The translations under genes were made by a program, and so were the position numbers. A stretch of DNA of 50,802 nt from an uncultured cyanobacterium (GTDB taxonomy: Bacteria; Cyanobacteriota; Cyanobacteriia; PCC-6307; Cyanobiaceae), in assembly GCA_903935205.1 (NCBI GenBank), contig CAIZQU010000015.1, positions 1-50,802 of the forward strand. Reading direction: 5' to 3'. Below are positions 9,327 through 18,255 of this stretch, piece after piece. Each line of letters starts with the position of its first letter. Within the stretch, counting starts at the first letter, position 1. Under the pieces are notes generated by a model. The model made no database searches and was not told the DNA's origin. It saw only the letters and a list, made by a program, of their open reading frames with translations.

Positions 9327-9445
9327 AGTGCTTCAAGGACAAGTGCTTCAAGGAGAAGTCCTTCAAGGAGTAGGCCTTCAAGGAGCAGGCCTTCAAGGAG
9401 AAGTGATTCCAGGAAAAGGAGTAGTCCTTCAAGAAGAAGTTCGTT
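9327..9445. repeat. 15-bp tandem repeat array, block 2
   Basis: At least six units of consensus NAGTCCTTCAAGGAG, starting 11 bp after MITE copy 1 and decaying toward 9445. A 15-bp period preserves a five-residue period in any frame; one frame reads LLLEG repeats on the minus strand and VLQGE repeats on the plus strand. Another reads pentapeptide-like SFKEK/AFKEQ with in-frame stops. It looks like a decayed pentapeptide-type coding repeat or a simple expansion. Confidence 0.75.
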
Positions 9446-9560
9446 CTTCAGGGCGAAGGTCTCCAGGGAGAGCTCCCGGGAGACCGGGGCTGTGCAGCGG
9501 CGGGCCCGGCGGGGAGGGAAAGGCCAGCCGTCTGCAGAGGGTCTACCCGAGGAAGGGCAG

Positions 9561-9598
9561 CCAAGGGCACCAGGGGTACCCAAGGGCACCAGGGGCAA
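9561..9598. repeat. 19-bp tandem duplication
   Basis: CCAAGGGCACCAGGGG followed by three variable bases occurs twice head to tail (9561-9579 and 9580-9598). Confidence 0.8.
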
Positions 9599-9762
9599 AC
9601 GCCGCGAGGGAGGCTGGCTTCAGACGTGGATCGGGCAGGGGAGACGCCATGGGCAGCCCTGGGAATCAGGGGCTGTGCCTTCTCAGCACAGGGCCACGGA
9701 GGCCCTCTGAGCCGCGCTCCACCGAGCCTGGGCCGGGCCTCAGCCAGCGACCCAGCCAGCCC

Positions 9763-10122
9763 TCAGCTGGGACTGTTGGTCAGGGCCGTTTCCGCCGATG
9801 GACGCGATGGGGAGGCCGTCTGCTGGAGCACGATGGCCACCCGGTTCAGTTCCTGGATGGCATCCGCCCCTTCGAGTTTCACCAACTCATGGCCATCGCG
9901 GGATTCCACCCAGCTGATCCCGAAGTTCGACACCAGAAAACGCACCACGTGGGTGTCGCCAAGATCGGCCACGAACGAGGCCCCGTGGGGATCGTGCTCA
10001 TCCCCGCAGACGTAGCAGGTGGCGGCATGGCCCTGCTGGCGCAGGCAGTGGGCCAGGGCCTGGAGGCTGAGCACCAGGTCATTCACCAGGCCTCGGTATT
10101 GGTCGGCAAGGCGCAGGAACAC
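9763..10122 (-). CDS. DUF1815 family protein
   Basis: Cyanobacteria-restricted protein of unknown function, 119 aa from a GTG start at 10122. It begins VFLRLADQYRGLVNDLV and contains a CYVCGDEHDPHG cysteine pair, then HVVRFLVSNFGISWVESRDG and LVKLEGADAIQELN, which I recognise as the DUF1815 signature. The upstream frame stays open for another 190 codons but that part is low-complexity and antisense to neighbouring DNA, so the GTG start is preferred. The last 20 residues (QQTASPSRPS...) are variable. It is the first of a minus-strand run with the DUF2839 and helicase-like genes. The Cys pair may bind metal; no function can be given. Confidence 0.75.
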   Translation of the reverse strand: MFLRLADQYRGLVNDLVLSLQALAHCLRQQGHAATCYVCGDEHDPHGASFVADLGDTHVVRFLVSNFGISWVESRDGHELVKLEGADAIQELNRVAIVLQQTASPSRPSAETALTNSPS

Positions 10123-10265
10123 AGGACTGCCTGGCGGTTTCGTCAAGCATCCTAAGGTTTTCTTCTGAATTGCGCGATCGCTGGCGGGGCGCCGGCGGTG
10201 GTCGGCTCCCAGCCTCAGCACAGGGGCTCTGCCCTGTTTCTCAGTCCGAGCCCCCATCCGAGTCC

Positions 10266-10511
10266 TCAGCCGTCCGCCAGCGTCCACCACCCGGCTGCCG
10301 GACCAACGAACCGCACGATCACCCAGAACAGCACCAGGGAACCGATGCCGATCCAGGCTCCTCGGGTGGTGAGGGCCACGAAGCGGTCGGCCTGGTTGCG
10401 GGTCAGGGGCAACCAGTTCACCAGTCGGGGGGAGGTGTCCGCCGGTTTCGGGTTTCGGGGCTGGGCTCGGGGTGGCAGGCCCTGGGCGGCTCGGCGCTTG
10501 GCTTCTCCCAT
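10266..10511 (-). CDS. DUF2839 family membrane protein
   Basis: Small cyanobacterial protein, 81 aa. The ATG at 10511 is chosen because the family opens with the basic MGEAKRR motif. A Pro-rich stretch follows, then LPLTRNQADRFVALTTRGAW, then one strong transmembrane segment (IGIGSLVLFWVIVRFVGPAA) ending in GWW. The charge pattern suggests a cytosolic or stromal-side N-terminus. Function is unknown. It lies 75 bp downstream of the helicase-like gene and 143 bp upstream of the DUF1815 gene on the same strand. Confidence 0.75.
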   Translation of the reverse strand: MGEAKRRAAQGLPPRAQPRNPKPADTSPRLVNWLPLTRNQADRFVALTTRGAWIGIGSLVLFWVIVRFVGPAAGWWTLADG

Positions 10512-10586
10512 GGCTGGGCTGGGCGGACGGCCGGCTGAGGCTAGGAGCTCCGCCGCCGCTGGCAACGGCCTGGTTCGCTCCGGCGT

Positions 10587-12092
10587 TCAGTCGGGGAGCA
10601 GGCGGGTCAGGGGGACCCAGGGTTCCAGGGCCGACAGGGCCGCCTGGCCCCAGGATCGCCCCCGCAGCCGACCATCGAGCACCGCCAGTCGGCTGCCACA
10701 ACGCTGGCGCAGGGGGGCGATCCCCCGCTGCAGGCGATTGATCGCCTCCGGCAGCAGCAGGTTGCGGAACCAGTCACCACCCTCCCGTCGCAGGGCCTCC
10801 ACCCGTGCCGCCGTCAGCGGATCCTCCAGGCTGGCGATCGGCAGCAGCGCCACCACCACCTGGGCCGGTTGGGGCAGCCGGGCCTGCTGCTCCAGCCACC
10901 AGGCCCAGTCGGCACAGACGACGCCATTGGCTTCCGGCGTGGTGCAGGCGTGGTTCACCCGGCTGCCGAATTCCGCCGCCAGGGCGCTGGTCAGGGAGAG
11001 CCGCAGGGCTGGGTCATCGATCAGCACCAGGGTGAGACCGCGTTGGCCCAGGATCAGACGGCGGCAGTGATCCAACAGGTGTTCGCCGAAGTGGGGGCTG
11101 TTGGGCAGTGGCTGGCCGGAGGGGCAGTAAAGGGGCAAGGGATCCAGGACGGCGGGTTCCCCCAGATCGACCACCACCGAAGGTTTGAAGCTCAGGGTTC
11201 CCAGGGCGCAGGCCTCCAGGCCCCCCGGGGCGCCAGGGCCGCCATGGCCCCGCTCAACCGCCTGGCTACCGCTTCGGGGCCGCGGCAGCTCGCCCACCAG
11301 CACCGCCCCCCTGGCGCTCAGCAGTCCCCCCAGCTGGGCCAGGGGCGCCAGCGGTTGGCGATGGAGCTGCCACTGCAGCAGGCCCGGATCCACCTCCGCC
11401 CAGCTGGTCCAGTCCGCCGCTCCAGCCTCGAGCCAGCGATCCCAGGGTTCCGGCAGGGGCGTGAGCAGGCTCAGGAGTTGGCGCAAGGGGGCCTCATCCT
11501 CCTGGGCCAGCGCCACCAGCCGGTTGGGGTGGCGGGGATGGGAGAGAACCCGCCGGCTGAGCCGTTCATGGAGCTCCAGCAGACTGGGTTCGGCGGCGGG
11601 GCGCGCCCGACGCAGACCGTCCCAGTCGCCGGGCTGGAGGCGCACCGCCAGGGACTGGCGCAGCAGGGGTTCGAGCCGTTCGGCCTGGGGGATCACCACC
11701 TGGCGATCCCCCAGGCTTCCCTGCCTCCAGGCCTCCAGCAACTGCTGGTGGTCGAGCAACCAGAGATGGCTGCGGGGGGGTGGCGTCGGGCCCTCCCAGA
11801 GCGGCAGGTGCAAGGCCACGGAGCGCAGCCTGGGCCACTCCACCTGCAGCAGGCGCTGGCGCAGCTGGCCATCGGCCACCAGGACCAGGGGCGTATCGGC
11901 CAGGGCCAGGGGCACCAGCAGGCCGATCAGCCAGCTGGGGTCGGTGCCCGGCGCCAGGCGGATCAGGGTCTGGTCGCCCCGACGCAGGCTCCTGCCCACC
12001 AGCCTGCAGAGGGTGAGGTGATGGGGCCAGTCGCCGCGACCCTCCTGGCGCAGCAGGGCCTTGAGCTGGAGGTGGGCGCTGGCTTCCAACAT
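10587..12092 (-). CDS. DinG-like helicase-related protein, motor motifs partly lost
   Basis: A 501-aa protein of the cyanobacterial DinG-related group. Its C-terminal 80 residues (RNLLLPEAINRLQRGIAPLRQ, then AVLDGRL) follow the order of DinG/XPD helicase motifs V-VI. The N-terminal part (WPHHLTLCRLVGRSLRRGDQ, then LIRLAPGTDPSWLIGLLVPL) occupies the motif I position but has no GxGKT/S, and no DEAH box is visible. The gene may therefore encode a non-hydrolysing relative. Start at ATG 12092, the first codon of recognisable family sequence (MLEASAHLQLKALLRQEG). It is divergent from tyrA with about 160 bp between the starts. Confidence 0.65.
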   Translation of the reverse strand: MLEASAHLQLKALLRQEGRGDWPHHLTLCRLVGRSLRRGDQTLIRLAPGTDPSWLIGLLVPLALADTPLVLVADGQLRQRLLQVEWPRLRSVALHLPLWEGPTPPPRSHLWLLDHQQLLEAWRQGSLGDRQVVIPQAERLEPLLRQSLAVRLQPGDWDGLRRARPAAEPSLLELHERLSRRVLSHPRHPNRLVALAQEDEAPLRQLLSLLTPLPEPWDRWLEAGAADWTSWAEVDPGLLQWQLHRQPLAPLAQLGGLLSARGAVLVGELPRPRSGSQAVERGHGGPGAPGGLEACALGTLSFKPSVVVDLGEPAVLDPLPLYCPSGQPLPNSPHFGEHLLDHCRRLILGQRGLTLVLIDDPALRLSLTSALAAEFGSRVNHACTTPEANGVVCADWAWWLEQQARLPQPAQVVVALLPIASLEDPLTAARVEALRREGGDWFRNLLLPEAINRLQRGIAPLRQRCGSRLAVLDGRLRGRSWGQAALSALEPWVPLTRLLPD

Positions 12093-12250
12093 CGCAGGAT
12101 CGTAAGGAGGCCCAGGACAGCCAGTGGCTGCCGATGCGACAGCGCTCCGGCTCCCAGGGTTCGGCTGCAGAACCCTGCCTAGAGTGCTTGGCAGCAGGGT
12201 TGGTCCTCCCGCGCCCGTCCCTGGCCATCGGCCCCACGGAGCCCTGTTGC

Positions 12251-13198
12251 ATGCCTGCCCTCAGCGACGGCCAGCCGGTGGGCATCGTGGGGCTGGGGCT
12301 GATCGGCGGTTCCCTGGGCCTGGATCTGCAGGCGGCCGGGATCGAGGTGCGAGCCCTTGTGCACCGGGAGTCCACGGCCCTGCGAGCCCGGGAGCGGGGT
12401 CTGGCCTCCAGCATCGGCACCGATCCCGCCCTGTTGCAGGGCTGTGGGCTGGTGGTCCTGGCCCTGCCGCTGGATCGCCTGCTCGCCCCCGATCCTGCCC
12501 TGTTGGACGCCCTGCCGTCGTCGGCCGTGCTGACCGACGTGGGCTCGGTGAAGCGACCGGTGCTGGCGCACTGGAGGGCGTTGCTCCTGGGCCTGGGCCG
12601 CCGGGAGCAGCTGGGGCGGTTCGTGGCTGGCCACCCCATGGCCGGCACCGCCAACTCCGGGGTCGAGGCCGGCCAGCCCGGCCTGTTCCGTGGGAGGCCC
12701 TGGGTGGCCACCCCCGAGGGCGACACCGATCCCACGGCCCTGGCCCTGGTGAGGGAGCTGGCGGAACGGGTGGGGTCCCGCTGGTTCACCTGCCCCGCCG
12801 CCGACCACGACCGCGCCGTGGCCTTGATCTCCCACCTGCCGGTGCTGGTGGGAGCCGCCCTGCTGGCCGCGGCGGACCGGGCCGGAACCGCCGCCGGGGT
12901 TGGGGACCTGGCCCGCTTCCTGGCGTCCAGCGGCTTTGCCGACACCAGCAGGGTCGGGGGCGGCAACCCCGAGCTGGGTACCCTGATGGCCCGCACCAAC
13001 CGGGAGGCGCTGCTGCAGGCGCTGGCGGCCTACCGCCGGGAGCTCGATGGTCTCGAGTCCCTCGTGCAAGCAGAGCGTTGGTCGGAGCTGGCCGGGCGGC
13101 TGAGCGAGGCCCAGTCCCTACGCCCGGCCTACCTCGGCGGCGATCCCCCTCCCCTGCTGGGGCTGGCGGCCGATGACAGGCCCGCAGCTGCGCCCTAA
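12251..13198 (+). CDS. tyrA: arogenate/prephenate dehydrogenase TyrA
   Basis: Oxidative decarboxylation of arogenate (or prephenate) in tyrosine biosynthesis; 315 aa. The NADP-binding motif VGIVGLGLIGGSLGLDL is at residues 10-26. VLTDVGSVK, GHPMAGTANSGVEA with the catalytic histidine, and the C-terminal helical domain with HDRAVALISHLP are all present. ATG 12251 is chosen over the open upstream frame because the Rossmann fold starts directly after it. Cyanobacterial members are usually arogenate-specific and NADP-dependent. It stands alone, followed at 26 bp by the LssY-C lipoprotein gene in the same direction. Confidence 0.93.
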   Translation: MPALSDGQPVGIVGLGLIGGSLGLDLQAAGIEVRALVHRESTALRARERGLASSIGTDPALLQGCGLVVLALPLDRLLAPDPALLDALPSSAVLTDVGSVKRPVLAHWRALLLGLGRREQLGRFVAGHPMAGTANSGVEAGQPGLFRGRPWVATPEGDTDPTALALVRELAERVGSRWFTCPAADHDRAVALISHLPVLVGAALLAAADRAGTAAGVGDLARFLASSGFADTSRVGGGNPELGTLMARTNREALLQALAAYRRELDGLESLVQAERWSELAGRLSEAQSLRPAYLGGDPPPLLGLAADDRPAAAP

Positions 13199-13224
13199 GG
13201 TGCGCCGGCGCGCGGGGTCCGGGT

Positions 13225-14568
13225 GTGGGAGGGCGTTGGATGGGGCGGCAGGGCAGGCATGGGTTGACCCTGCTGCTGCTGCTTCCGATCCTGGCGGCAT
13301 GCGGGGTGCGTGAGCCTCGACCCGTCGATGAGGCATCCCTGCTGCGGCGCGGCCAGAGTCGTATCGATGGCGGTGTCAATGTCACGCTCACCGCTCTGAC
13401 CGATCGCGAATCCCGGGACCTGCTGGGGTTCGATGTGGCTTCCGCCGGCATTCAGCCGGTGTGGGTGAAGGTGGTGAACAGCGAGCCGGTGCGCTGGTTT
13501 CTGCCGCCCATCACGATCGACAGCGACTATTACTCGCCTCTGGAGGTGGCCTGGCGGGGCCACCGTCCCCTGGCGGCTGAAGCCAATCGGCGTGTGGATG
13601 CCCGGCTGGAGCGGCTGGGGCTGCCGGAGTATGTGGAACCCCGCGGCGTGGCTTCGGGTTTTGTGTTCACCAACCTCGATGAGGGGATCAAGTTCGCCAG
13701 CCTGGTGCTGGTGGGTTCCGGGGCCCAGGCGCCGGTGCGGCGCTTCACGTTCCTCACCGAGATTCCAGGTCACGCCACCGATTTCCAGCGGGTGCCCTGG
13801 GATCGGCTCTACCCCTCCAGCAAGGTGCGGGACCTCGATGAGGCGGGTTTCCGGGAGTGGATCGAGTCCGATGTCCCCTGCTGCACCCTCGGCGGTGATC
13901 GACGCACCCCAGCCGATCCCCTCAATGTGGTGATCGTCGGCGGCCGGGATGTGGTCTTCCCGGTGCTCGCCCGCCGCGGTTGGCATGTCACCCAGACCCT
14001 ATCGGTCAGCTCGATCTGGCGCACGATCCGCTCCTCCCTGCTGGGCGGCCAGTACCGCTACGCGCCCGTCTCGCCCCTCTATCTGTTCGGCCGCCCCCAG
14101 GACATGGCCCTGCAGAAGGGGCGCAGCGACGTCAACCAGCGCAACCATATGCGCCTCTGGCTGGCGCCGGTGACGCTTCAGGGCAAGCCGGTATGGGTGG
14201 GTCAGATCAGCCGCGACATCGGCGTGCGCCTGACCCGCCGGACAATCACCACCCACAAGATCGATCCGGAGGTCGACGAGACCCGCTGGTACCTGCTGCA
14301 GGACCTGTTCTTCTCCGATGGCCTCAGCCGCTACGGCTTTGTCCGGGGGGTGGGGGCCTCCAGTCCCGATCAGCCCCGCACCAACTTCACCGGCGATCCC
14401 TACTTCACCGATGGTCGTCGCGCCGTTTTCTGGTTGGGGCTACCGCCGGAGACCCCCCGTCGCCAGCTGGCCCGTTGGATTCCCCTGCGGCAGCAGGGGG
14501 CTCCGCCCCCCGATCCGGCAGCGGCAGGGAGATCCCCCGTCGTGCCAGCAGCTGGCGGCAGGCCGTGA
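13225..14568 (+). CDS. LssY C-terminal domain lipoprotein
   Basis: Predicted secreted lipoprotein, about 447 aa. From GTG 13225 a basic start is followed by the hydrophobic TLLLLLPI and a lipobox LAAC with Cys at residue 26. ATG 13240 would also give a good signal peptide. The body matches the LssY_C domain: [15 protein letters not shown], then [18 protein letters not shown], then [10 protein letters not shown]. Function of the domain is unclear. The conserved part ends near [20 protein letters not shown] (about 14490); the last 25 residues are Pro/Ala-rich. The 3' end overlaps the convergent crtD by 164 bp, so the tail of at least one protein is a product of overprinting. Confidence 0.75.
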   Translation: MGGRWMGRQGRHGLTLLLLLPILAACGVREPRPVDEASLLRRGQSRIDGGVNVTLTALTDRESRDLLGFDVASAGIQPVWVKVVNSEPVRWFLPPITIDSDYYSPLEVAWRGHRPLAAEANRRVDARLERLGLPEYVEPRGVASGFVFTNLDEGIKFASLVLVGSGAQAPVRRFTFLTEIPGHATDFQRVPWDRLYPSSKVRDLDEAGFREWIESDVPCCTLGGDRRTPADPLNVVIVGGRDVVFPVLARRGWHVTQTLSVSSIWRTIRSSLLGGQYRYAPVSPLYLFGRPQDMALQKGRSDVNQRNHMRLWLAPVTLQGKPVWVGQISRDIGVRLTRRTITTHKIDPEVDETRWYLLQDLFFSDGLSRYGFVRGVGASSPDQPRTNFTGDPYFTDGRRAVFWLGLPPETPRRQLARWIPLRQQGAPPPDPAAAGRSPVVPAAGGRP

Positions 14569-16033
14569 GGGCCGAAAGGCTCACTCCGGCGGTGCCCTCG
14601 CCGGGATGGAGGGAGTCGCCGCAGAGCCAGAGGCCAGGCAGAGGAGCACGACTGGCCAGGCCGAAGGGACCGAAGCGACGCGGATGTTGCCCCAGACCCC
14701 CCACGTAACCAAAGGGGCGGCCGGTCCAGCGGGACCAGCCCCGCGGAGTGGCCAGTTCCCGATGGCGCCAGTCATCCGGGTTGATCCCCAGCAGCGTCTC
14801 CAGACCCCGGGCGATGCCCTGGCCGGCGTCCGCCTTGCGTTGCTGATAGGCGGCCTCAGGGCCGGTGCACCACGGGCGGGCCGGTGTGAAGACACTGGCG
14901 ATCACGGTGGCATCACCGATCGGGGCGCGGCCATCGCCGTCGCGACTCACCGACACGAACAGGGAACCGGGATTGTTCCAGGCCAGTTGGCGGTGGCCCA
15001 CCTCGGGACCCCGCAGCCGCTGGCGTTCGACGGCGCCGTAGAAGACCAGCGCCCCGGAGGGTTCGGGCAGGGCTGCCAGCCGTTGCCGGTAGCCAGCCGG
15101 GAGGGCGTCGCCCAGCAGGGCTGGCAGGGTCTGGGGGGGGAGGGTGAACACCACCTCCCGGGCCGCCACCTGGAAGGGCGCCCCGCCCGGGCCGCTGCCT
15201 TCCAGGATCCAGGGGGCCTGGCGATCCAGGGGCGGCCGCAGCCGTTCAAGGCGATGGCGCAACCGCAGCTGGCCGCCGTCCCGGGCCAGGGCCCGCTCCA
15301 GGGGCCGAGCCAGTTCCTGCATCGATCCCTCCAGATGCCAGAGGCCCAGCGGCCGCTGCACCATGGCCAGGACCGTGGCGCCATAGAGGGCGGCGGTGCG
15401 ATCGGCGGGCTCCTGGGAGTAGAGCCGCAACTGCAGATCGAGGAACTGCCGCAGCCGCCGCCCTGCGGGGCCGCCGTCGCAGCCGCTGAGCCTCTGGAGG
15501 TCGGCCACGGTGGCGCCGGTCAGCAGGCCGCTGGCCAGGGTGGCGGGCCCCAGGGCGCCGATCAGCTGGCTCAGATCCCACCAGGAGCGCGGCACCACCA
15601 CCGGATCGCGGCCGGCGAAGGCCCAATTGGCCCGGTGGATCGCTGCGCAGAGGTTCCAGAAGGCCTCGCTGCCCGGGAACTGGCGCAGCCTTTCGGCGTG
15701 CCAGGCCTCGGGATCCCGGTGGATCCACACCGGTGTGTCGTCGCCAAGATCGACGACGCAGCCTGGATCGAGCGGGGTGGCCGCCGGGGGGGCCACCCCC
15801 AGGGTGGCGAACAGACGGGCATGGATGCCTTCCGCCTCCAGCCCGGCCACCTGGGTGGCCCCGACGTCAAAGATCCAGGGGCCCCGCCGGAAGGTACCGG
15901 CGCAGCCGCCACTCTGGTGGTGCGCTTCCAGCAGGAGGACCGCCAGCCCCTCCCGGGCGAGCAGGGCCGCGGCGGTGAGTCCGGCGATGCCGGCCCCCAC
16001 CACCACCACATCGCTGTCATCGGGAGACGCCAT
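14405..16033 (-). CDS. crtD: carotenoid desaturase CrtD (C-3',4' desaturase type)
   Basis: FAD-dependent desaturase of the phytoene-desaturase superfamily, 542 aa. The dinucleotide-binding motif [20 protein letters not shown] is at residues 9-28, then [10 protein letters not shown]. The C-terminal FAD motif is [19 protein letters not shown]. Segments [20 protein letters not shown] and [13 protein letters not shown] resemble Synechocystis CrtD (myxol pathway) rather than CrtH. The product acts at the membrane in carotenoid synthesis. About 45 residues after LLARRG are low-complexity and lie in the 164-bp overlap with the convergent lipoprotein gene. Assignment as CrtD is from recalled family similarity; a CrtH-like isomerase is the main alternative. 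Confidence 0.8.
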   Translation of the reverse strand: MASPDDSDVVVVGAGIAGLTAAALLAREGLAVLLLEAHHQSGGCAGTFRRGPWIFDVGATQVAGLEAEGIHARLFATLGVAPPAATPLDPGCVVDLGDDTPVWIHRDPEAWHAERLRQFPGSEAFWNLCAAIHRANWAFAGRDPVVVPRSWWDLSQLIGALGPATLASGLLTGATVADLQRLSGCDGGPAGRRLRQFLDLQLRLYSQEPADRTAALYGATVLAMVQRPLGLWHLEGSMQELARPLERALARDGGQLRLRHRLERLRPPLDRQAPWILEGSGPGGAPFQVAAREVVFTLPPQTLPALLGDALPAGYRQRLAALPEPSGALVFYGAVERQRLRGPEVGHRQLAWNNPGSLFVSVSRDGDGRAPIGDATVIASVFTPARPWCTGPEAAYQQRKADAGQGIARGLETLLGINPDDWRHRELATPRGWSRWTGRPFGYVGGLGQHPRRFGPFGLASRAPLPGLWLCGDSLHPGEGTAGVSLSALTACRQLLARRGISLPLPDRGAEPPAAAGESNGPAGDGGSPAVAPTRKRRDDHR

Positions 16034-16128
16034 CGGCGCATGCTGGCAGCAGCGCTCCCGCCGCTGTGGGGGCTGTGGGCCTGGAGGTCGCTGCCGCGTC
16101 AGGCTGGGCTCAGTCGCCAGCGGATCCG

Positions 16129-17127
16129 ATGGGAACGGCCGGGGGGGTGCCCGCCGACTGGTTGGTCGAACGGTTGGGGGTCAGGCTGCTCAGCCAGAGC
16201 CCCGTGGGCGGCGGCAGCATCCATAGCGCCTGGTGCCTGCAGCTGGAGGGCGCAGGGTCGAGGCGGCTGTTTGCCAAGACCAATGGGGCCTCGGCCCTGC
16301 CCCAGCTGGAGGCGGAGGCCGATGGCCTGGCGGCCCTGGCTGTGGCCGCCGCCGCCACGGGGCTGAGCGTGCCGGCACCCCTCGCCCTGGGGCTGGCCGG
16401 TGATCGGGCCGTGCTGGTGCTGCCCTGGCTGGAGCGGTCCAGGCCCGACGAGGAGCACTGGGGACGGCTGGGGGCCGGCCTGGCCCGGCTCCATCGCGCC
16501 AGCCTCGGCCGCAGCTGCGCCTCCGAGGATCGCAGCGACGCCTTCGGTTGGCAGCGGGATAACTGGATCGGTTCCGGACCCCAGATCAATGGCTGGGAGA
16601 GCGATTGGGGTCGCTTCTTCTGCGAGCGGCGGCTCGCTCCGCAGGCGGCACTGCTGGCCCGCCGCGGCTTGGCGCTGCCGGGACTGGAACGGTTGTTGGC
16701 CTGGGTGCCGGACTGGTTGGCGACCCATCGGCCCGAGCCCTGTCTGGTGCACGGCGACCTCTGGAGCGGCAATGCCATGGCCCGCCTGGGCGGGGTGACA
16801 CAGGCTGGTGCCGACCCGTCTGCGGCAGCGCCGGCGGAGGGGGGCGCGGCTGGGCCCGCGAAGGATGGCGCTGCGATCTTCGATCCGGCGGTCTATCGGG
16901 GGGATCGTGAGGTGGATCTGGCGATGGCCCGCTTGTTCGGGGGCTTCCCGGCGGCCTTCTTCGCCGGTTATGCAGCGGTGTGGCCGCTGGCCGCCGATCA
17001 CCGTCGCCGGATCGGCCTCTACAACCTCTATCACCTGCTCAATCACGCCAATCTGTTCGGTGGCGGCTATGTGGACCAGGCCCGTCAGCAGATCGTCAGC
17101 TGCCACGCTGCGATGGAGCAGGACTGA
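16129..17127 (+). CDS. fructosamine kinase family protein
   Basis: Phosphotransferase of the fructosamine/ketosamine-3-kinase family, 332 aa, expected to phosphorylate sugar-amine adducts on proteins (deglycation) in the cytosol. Seen: [15 protein letters not shown] near the start, LFAKTNG with the ATP-binding lysine, [12 protein letters not shown], the catalytic loop [13 protein letters not shown], and the Mg-binding [19 protein letters not shown] 30-residue Ala/Gly-rich insertion separates the catalytic loop from the DP motif; this is unusual and likely a surface loop. Start ATG 16129 fits homology; an in-frame GTG at 16066 would add 21 residues. It is divergent from crtD with about 95 bp between starts. 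Confidence 0.88.
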   Translation: MGTAGGVPADWLVERLGVRLLSQSPVGGGSIHSAWCLQLEGAGSRRLFAKTNGASALPQLEAEADGLAALAVAAAATGLSVPAPLALGLAGDRAVLVLPWLERSRPDEEHWGRLGAGLARLHRASLGRSCASEDRSDAFGWQRDNWIGSGPQINGWESDWGRFFCERRLAPQAALLARRGLALPGLERLLAWVPDWLATHRPEPCLVHGDLWSGNAMARLGGVTQAGADPSAAAPAEGGAAGPAKDGAAIFDPAVYRGDREVDLAMARLFGGFPAAFFAGYAAVWPLAADHRRRIGLYNLYHLLNHANLFGGGYVDQARQQIVSCHAAMEQD

Positions 17128-17163
17128 CGCCCAGCCGGCTCAACCCATCCGGTCGTCACCGAT

Positions 17164-17191
17164 AAAAAAAGCTCCGATCAACGATCGGAGC
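17164..17191 (-). terminator. rho-independent terminator of the CAAD gene
   Basis: On the minus strand, GCTCCGATCGTTGATCGGAGC forms a 9-bp stem with a 3-nt loop followed by seven T. It lies 38 bp after the CAAD stop. Confidence 0.8.
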
Positions 17192-17228
17192 CCTTGAATC
17201 AGCCCTGCAGCGCTGGAGCTTTGGCTGA

Positions 17229-17603
17229 TCAGCCGAGGTATTCCTTGCGCAGGTTCTGGATCTGGTCCAGCACAGCATTGCGCTTCTCACTGGTGGTGAG
17301 ATTGTTCCAACTCCAGTTGCCAACGACAATCAGGCCCAGGAGTTCCAGCAACCCTGGAACAACGGGAAGGAGATTGATGGTGTCAAGAACGCCCTTGATC
17401 AGGATCTGAGCCACAATCACGGCCAGGAAAATGCCGGCAACCTTGCCGGCCTTGCCGATCTGGCTCCAATCAACTTTGTCGAGAGTATCGTTGACTTTCC
17501 CGATCACTTCGCCATAGCGGGCGGTGAAGTCGAACGACGGGCCGTTGTCGTTGGCGCCAGTCTCCACAACATCCTCCTTCGCTTCGGTGCTCAGATCGCT
17601 CAT
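17229..17603 (-). CDS. CAAD domain membrane protein
   Basis: Cyanobacterial aminoacyl-tRNA synthetase appended domain (CAAD) as a stand-alone thylakoid protein, 124 aa; a relative of plant CURT1. From ATG 17603 (MSDLSTEAKEDVVE) an acidic N-terminus leads to an amphipathic helix (YGEVIGKVNDTLDKVDW). Two transmembrane segments follow (VAGIFLAVIVAQILIKGVL and LPVVPGLLELLGLIVVGNW), then TSEKRNAVLDQIQNLRKEYLG. CURT1-like proteins bend thylakoid membranes, so a structural role is a reasonable inference. A strong terminator follows. It is divergent from the JAMM gene with 38 bp between starts, so promoters must overlap. Confidence 0.85.
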   Translation of the reverse strand: MSDLSTEAKEDVVETGANDNGPSFDFTARYGEVIGKVNDTLDKVDWSQIGKAGKVAGIFLAVIVAQILIKGVLDTINLLPVVPGLLELLGLIVVGNWSWNNLTTSEKRNAVLDQIQNLRKEYLG

Positions 17604-17641
17604 GGAGTGCGTCAAGAATAAAGCCAACCCAAAGTACAGGC

Positions 17642-18211
17642 ATGCCCCCGCCGCCGCCATCGCTGCTGCTGTTCGGTGCTCAGGCGCTGACGCTTCTGCA
17701 CCGGCTGCTCGATGCGGCGGCGCCCCAGGAGGGCTGCGGGCTGGTGCTCGGCCGGCGGCCTCCGCCGGGGCCGGGTTCCGGGGCTGGCCGCGAGGGGGAG
17801 GCCTGGTTGTTGCGGCAGATCTGGCCCTGCTGCAATGTCTGGGAGCCCGCCGTCGAGCGCCGGCGCCGCTTCGCGATCGACCCCCGCGAGCAGCTCCATG
17901 CGATCCGCTGGGGGCGCTCCCGGGGGCTGGATGTGCTGGGTTCGGTTCACAGCCATCCCAGCAGTGCGCCGGTGCCCTCGGCCACCGATCGCGCCCTGGC
18001 CGTCTGGCCGACGCTGATGCTGATTCGCGGCGCCAGCCTCGACCCGACCGACCCGACCGACCCGACCGACCCGACCGACCCGACCGACCCGACCGATCCA
18101 ATCGACCCGACCCACCCGACCGGCGTGGCCAGCACGGGCCAGGAGCTGCGCTGCTGGTGGCTGGAGCCAGAGGCCCCACCCCTGCTGCTGCCGTGGAGAA
18201 TGGAGGATTGA
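17642..18211 (+). CDS. JAMM/MPN-domain (Mov34/M67) metalloprotease
   Basis: Zinc isopeptidase-type protein, 189 aa. All JAMM residues are present: E30 in QEGCG, then H103-x-H105-x7-S113-x2-D116 in HSHPSSAPVPSATD, so it should be active. Bacterial relatives (Mec+/CysO type) trim the C-terminus of ubiquitin-like sulfur carriers. It ends 44 bp before an E1-rhodanese gene in the same direction, which supports a role with a sulfur-carrier protein. Oddity: residues 134-160 are an in-frame DPT repeat encoded by a 9-bp tandem array. The repeat sits between the catalytic core and the final strand. ATG 17642 is the first codon before conserved sequence. Confidence 0.85.
   Translation: MPPPPPSLLLFGAQALTLLHRLLDAAAPQEGCGLVLGRRPPPGPGSGAGREGEAWLLRQIWPCCNVWEPAVERRRRFAIDPREQLHAIRWGRSRGLDVLGSVHSHPSSAPVPSATDRALAVWPTLMLIRGASLDPTDPTDPTDPTDPTDPTDPIDPTHPTGVASTGQELRCWWLEPEAPPLLLPWRMED
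18041..18121 (+). repeat. 9-bp in-frame tandem repeat (DPT)n in the JAMM gene
   Basis: Nine 9-bp units of GACCCGACC, six perfect and three with changes (DPI, DPT, HPT). Because the unit is three codons, length changes keep the frame; likely variable between strains. Confidence 0.9.
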
Positions 18212-18255
18212 GGCGATCGCTTCGGCGAGCGCCTCACGTCCCGATCTTCCCGTCC

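Larger units (their letters stand above)
8792..9762. other. gene-poor repeat island between recA and the DUF1815 gene
   Basis: About 970 bp without a convincing gene. It holds a degenerate 15-bp repeat block (about 8886-8945), MITE-like copy 1 (9050-9316), a 15-bp tandem array (9327-9445), a 24-bp imperfect inverted repeat near 9460-9485 and a 19-bp tandem duplication (9561-9598). Open frames across it are low-complexity and change frame between blocks. Confidence 0.8.

Noticed and set aside
9142-10155. Plus-strand frame with five-residue VLQGE-type repeats
   Set aside because: It begins in the MITE, crosses the 15-bp array and then runs antisense to the DUF1815 gene. Reported as a repeat rather than a protein.
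14318-16366. Plus-strand open frame of 682 codons
   Set aside because: Antisense to crtD, without domains or a plausible start; shadow of the desaturase gene.
18041-18121. CRISPR-like regular repeat
   Set aside because: A 9-bp in-frame tandem repeat without spacers; no cas genes in the window and no CRISPR array seen.
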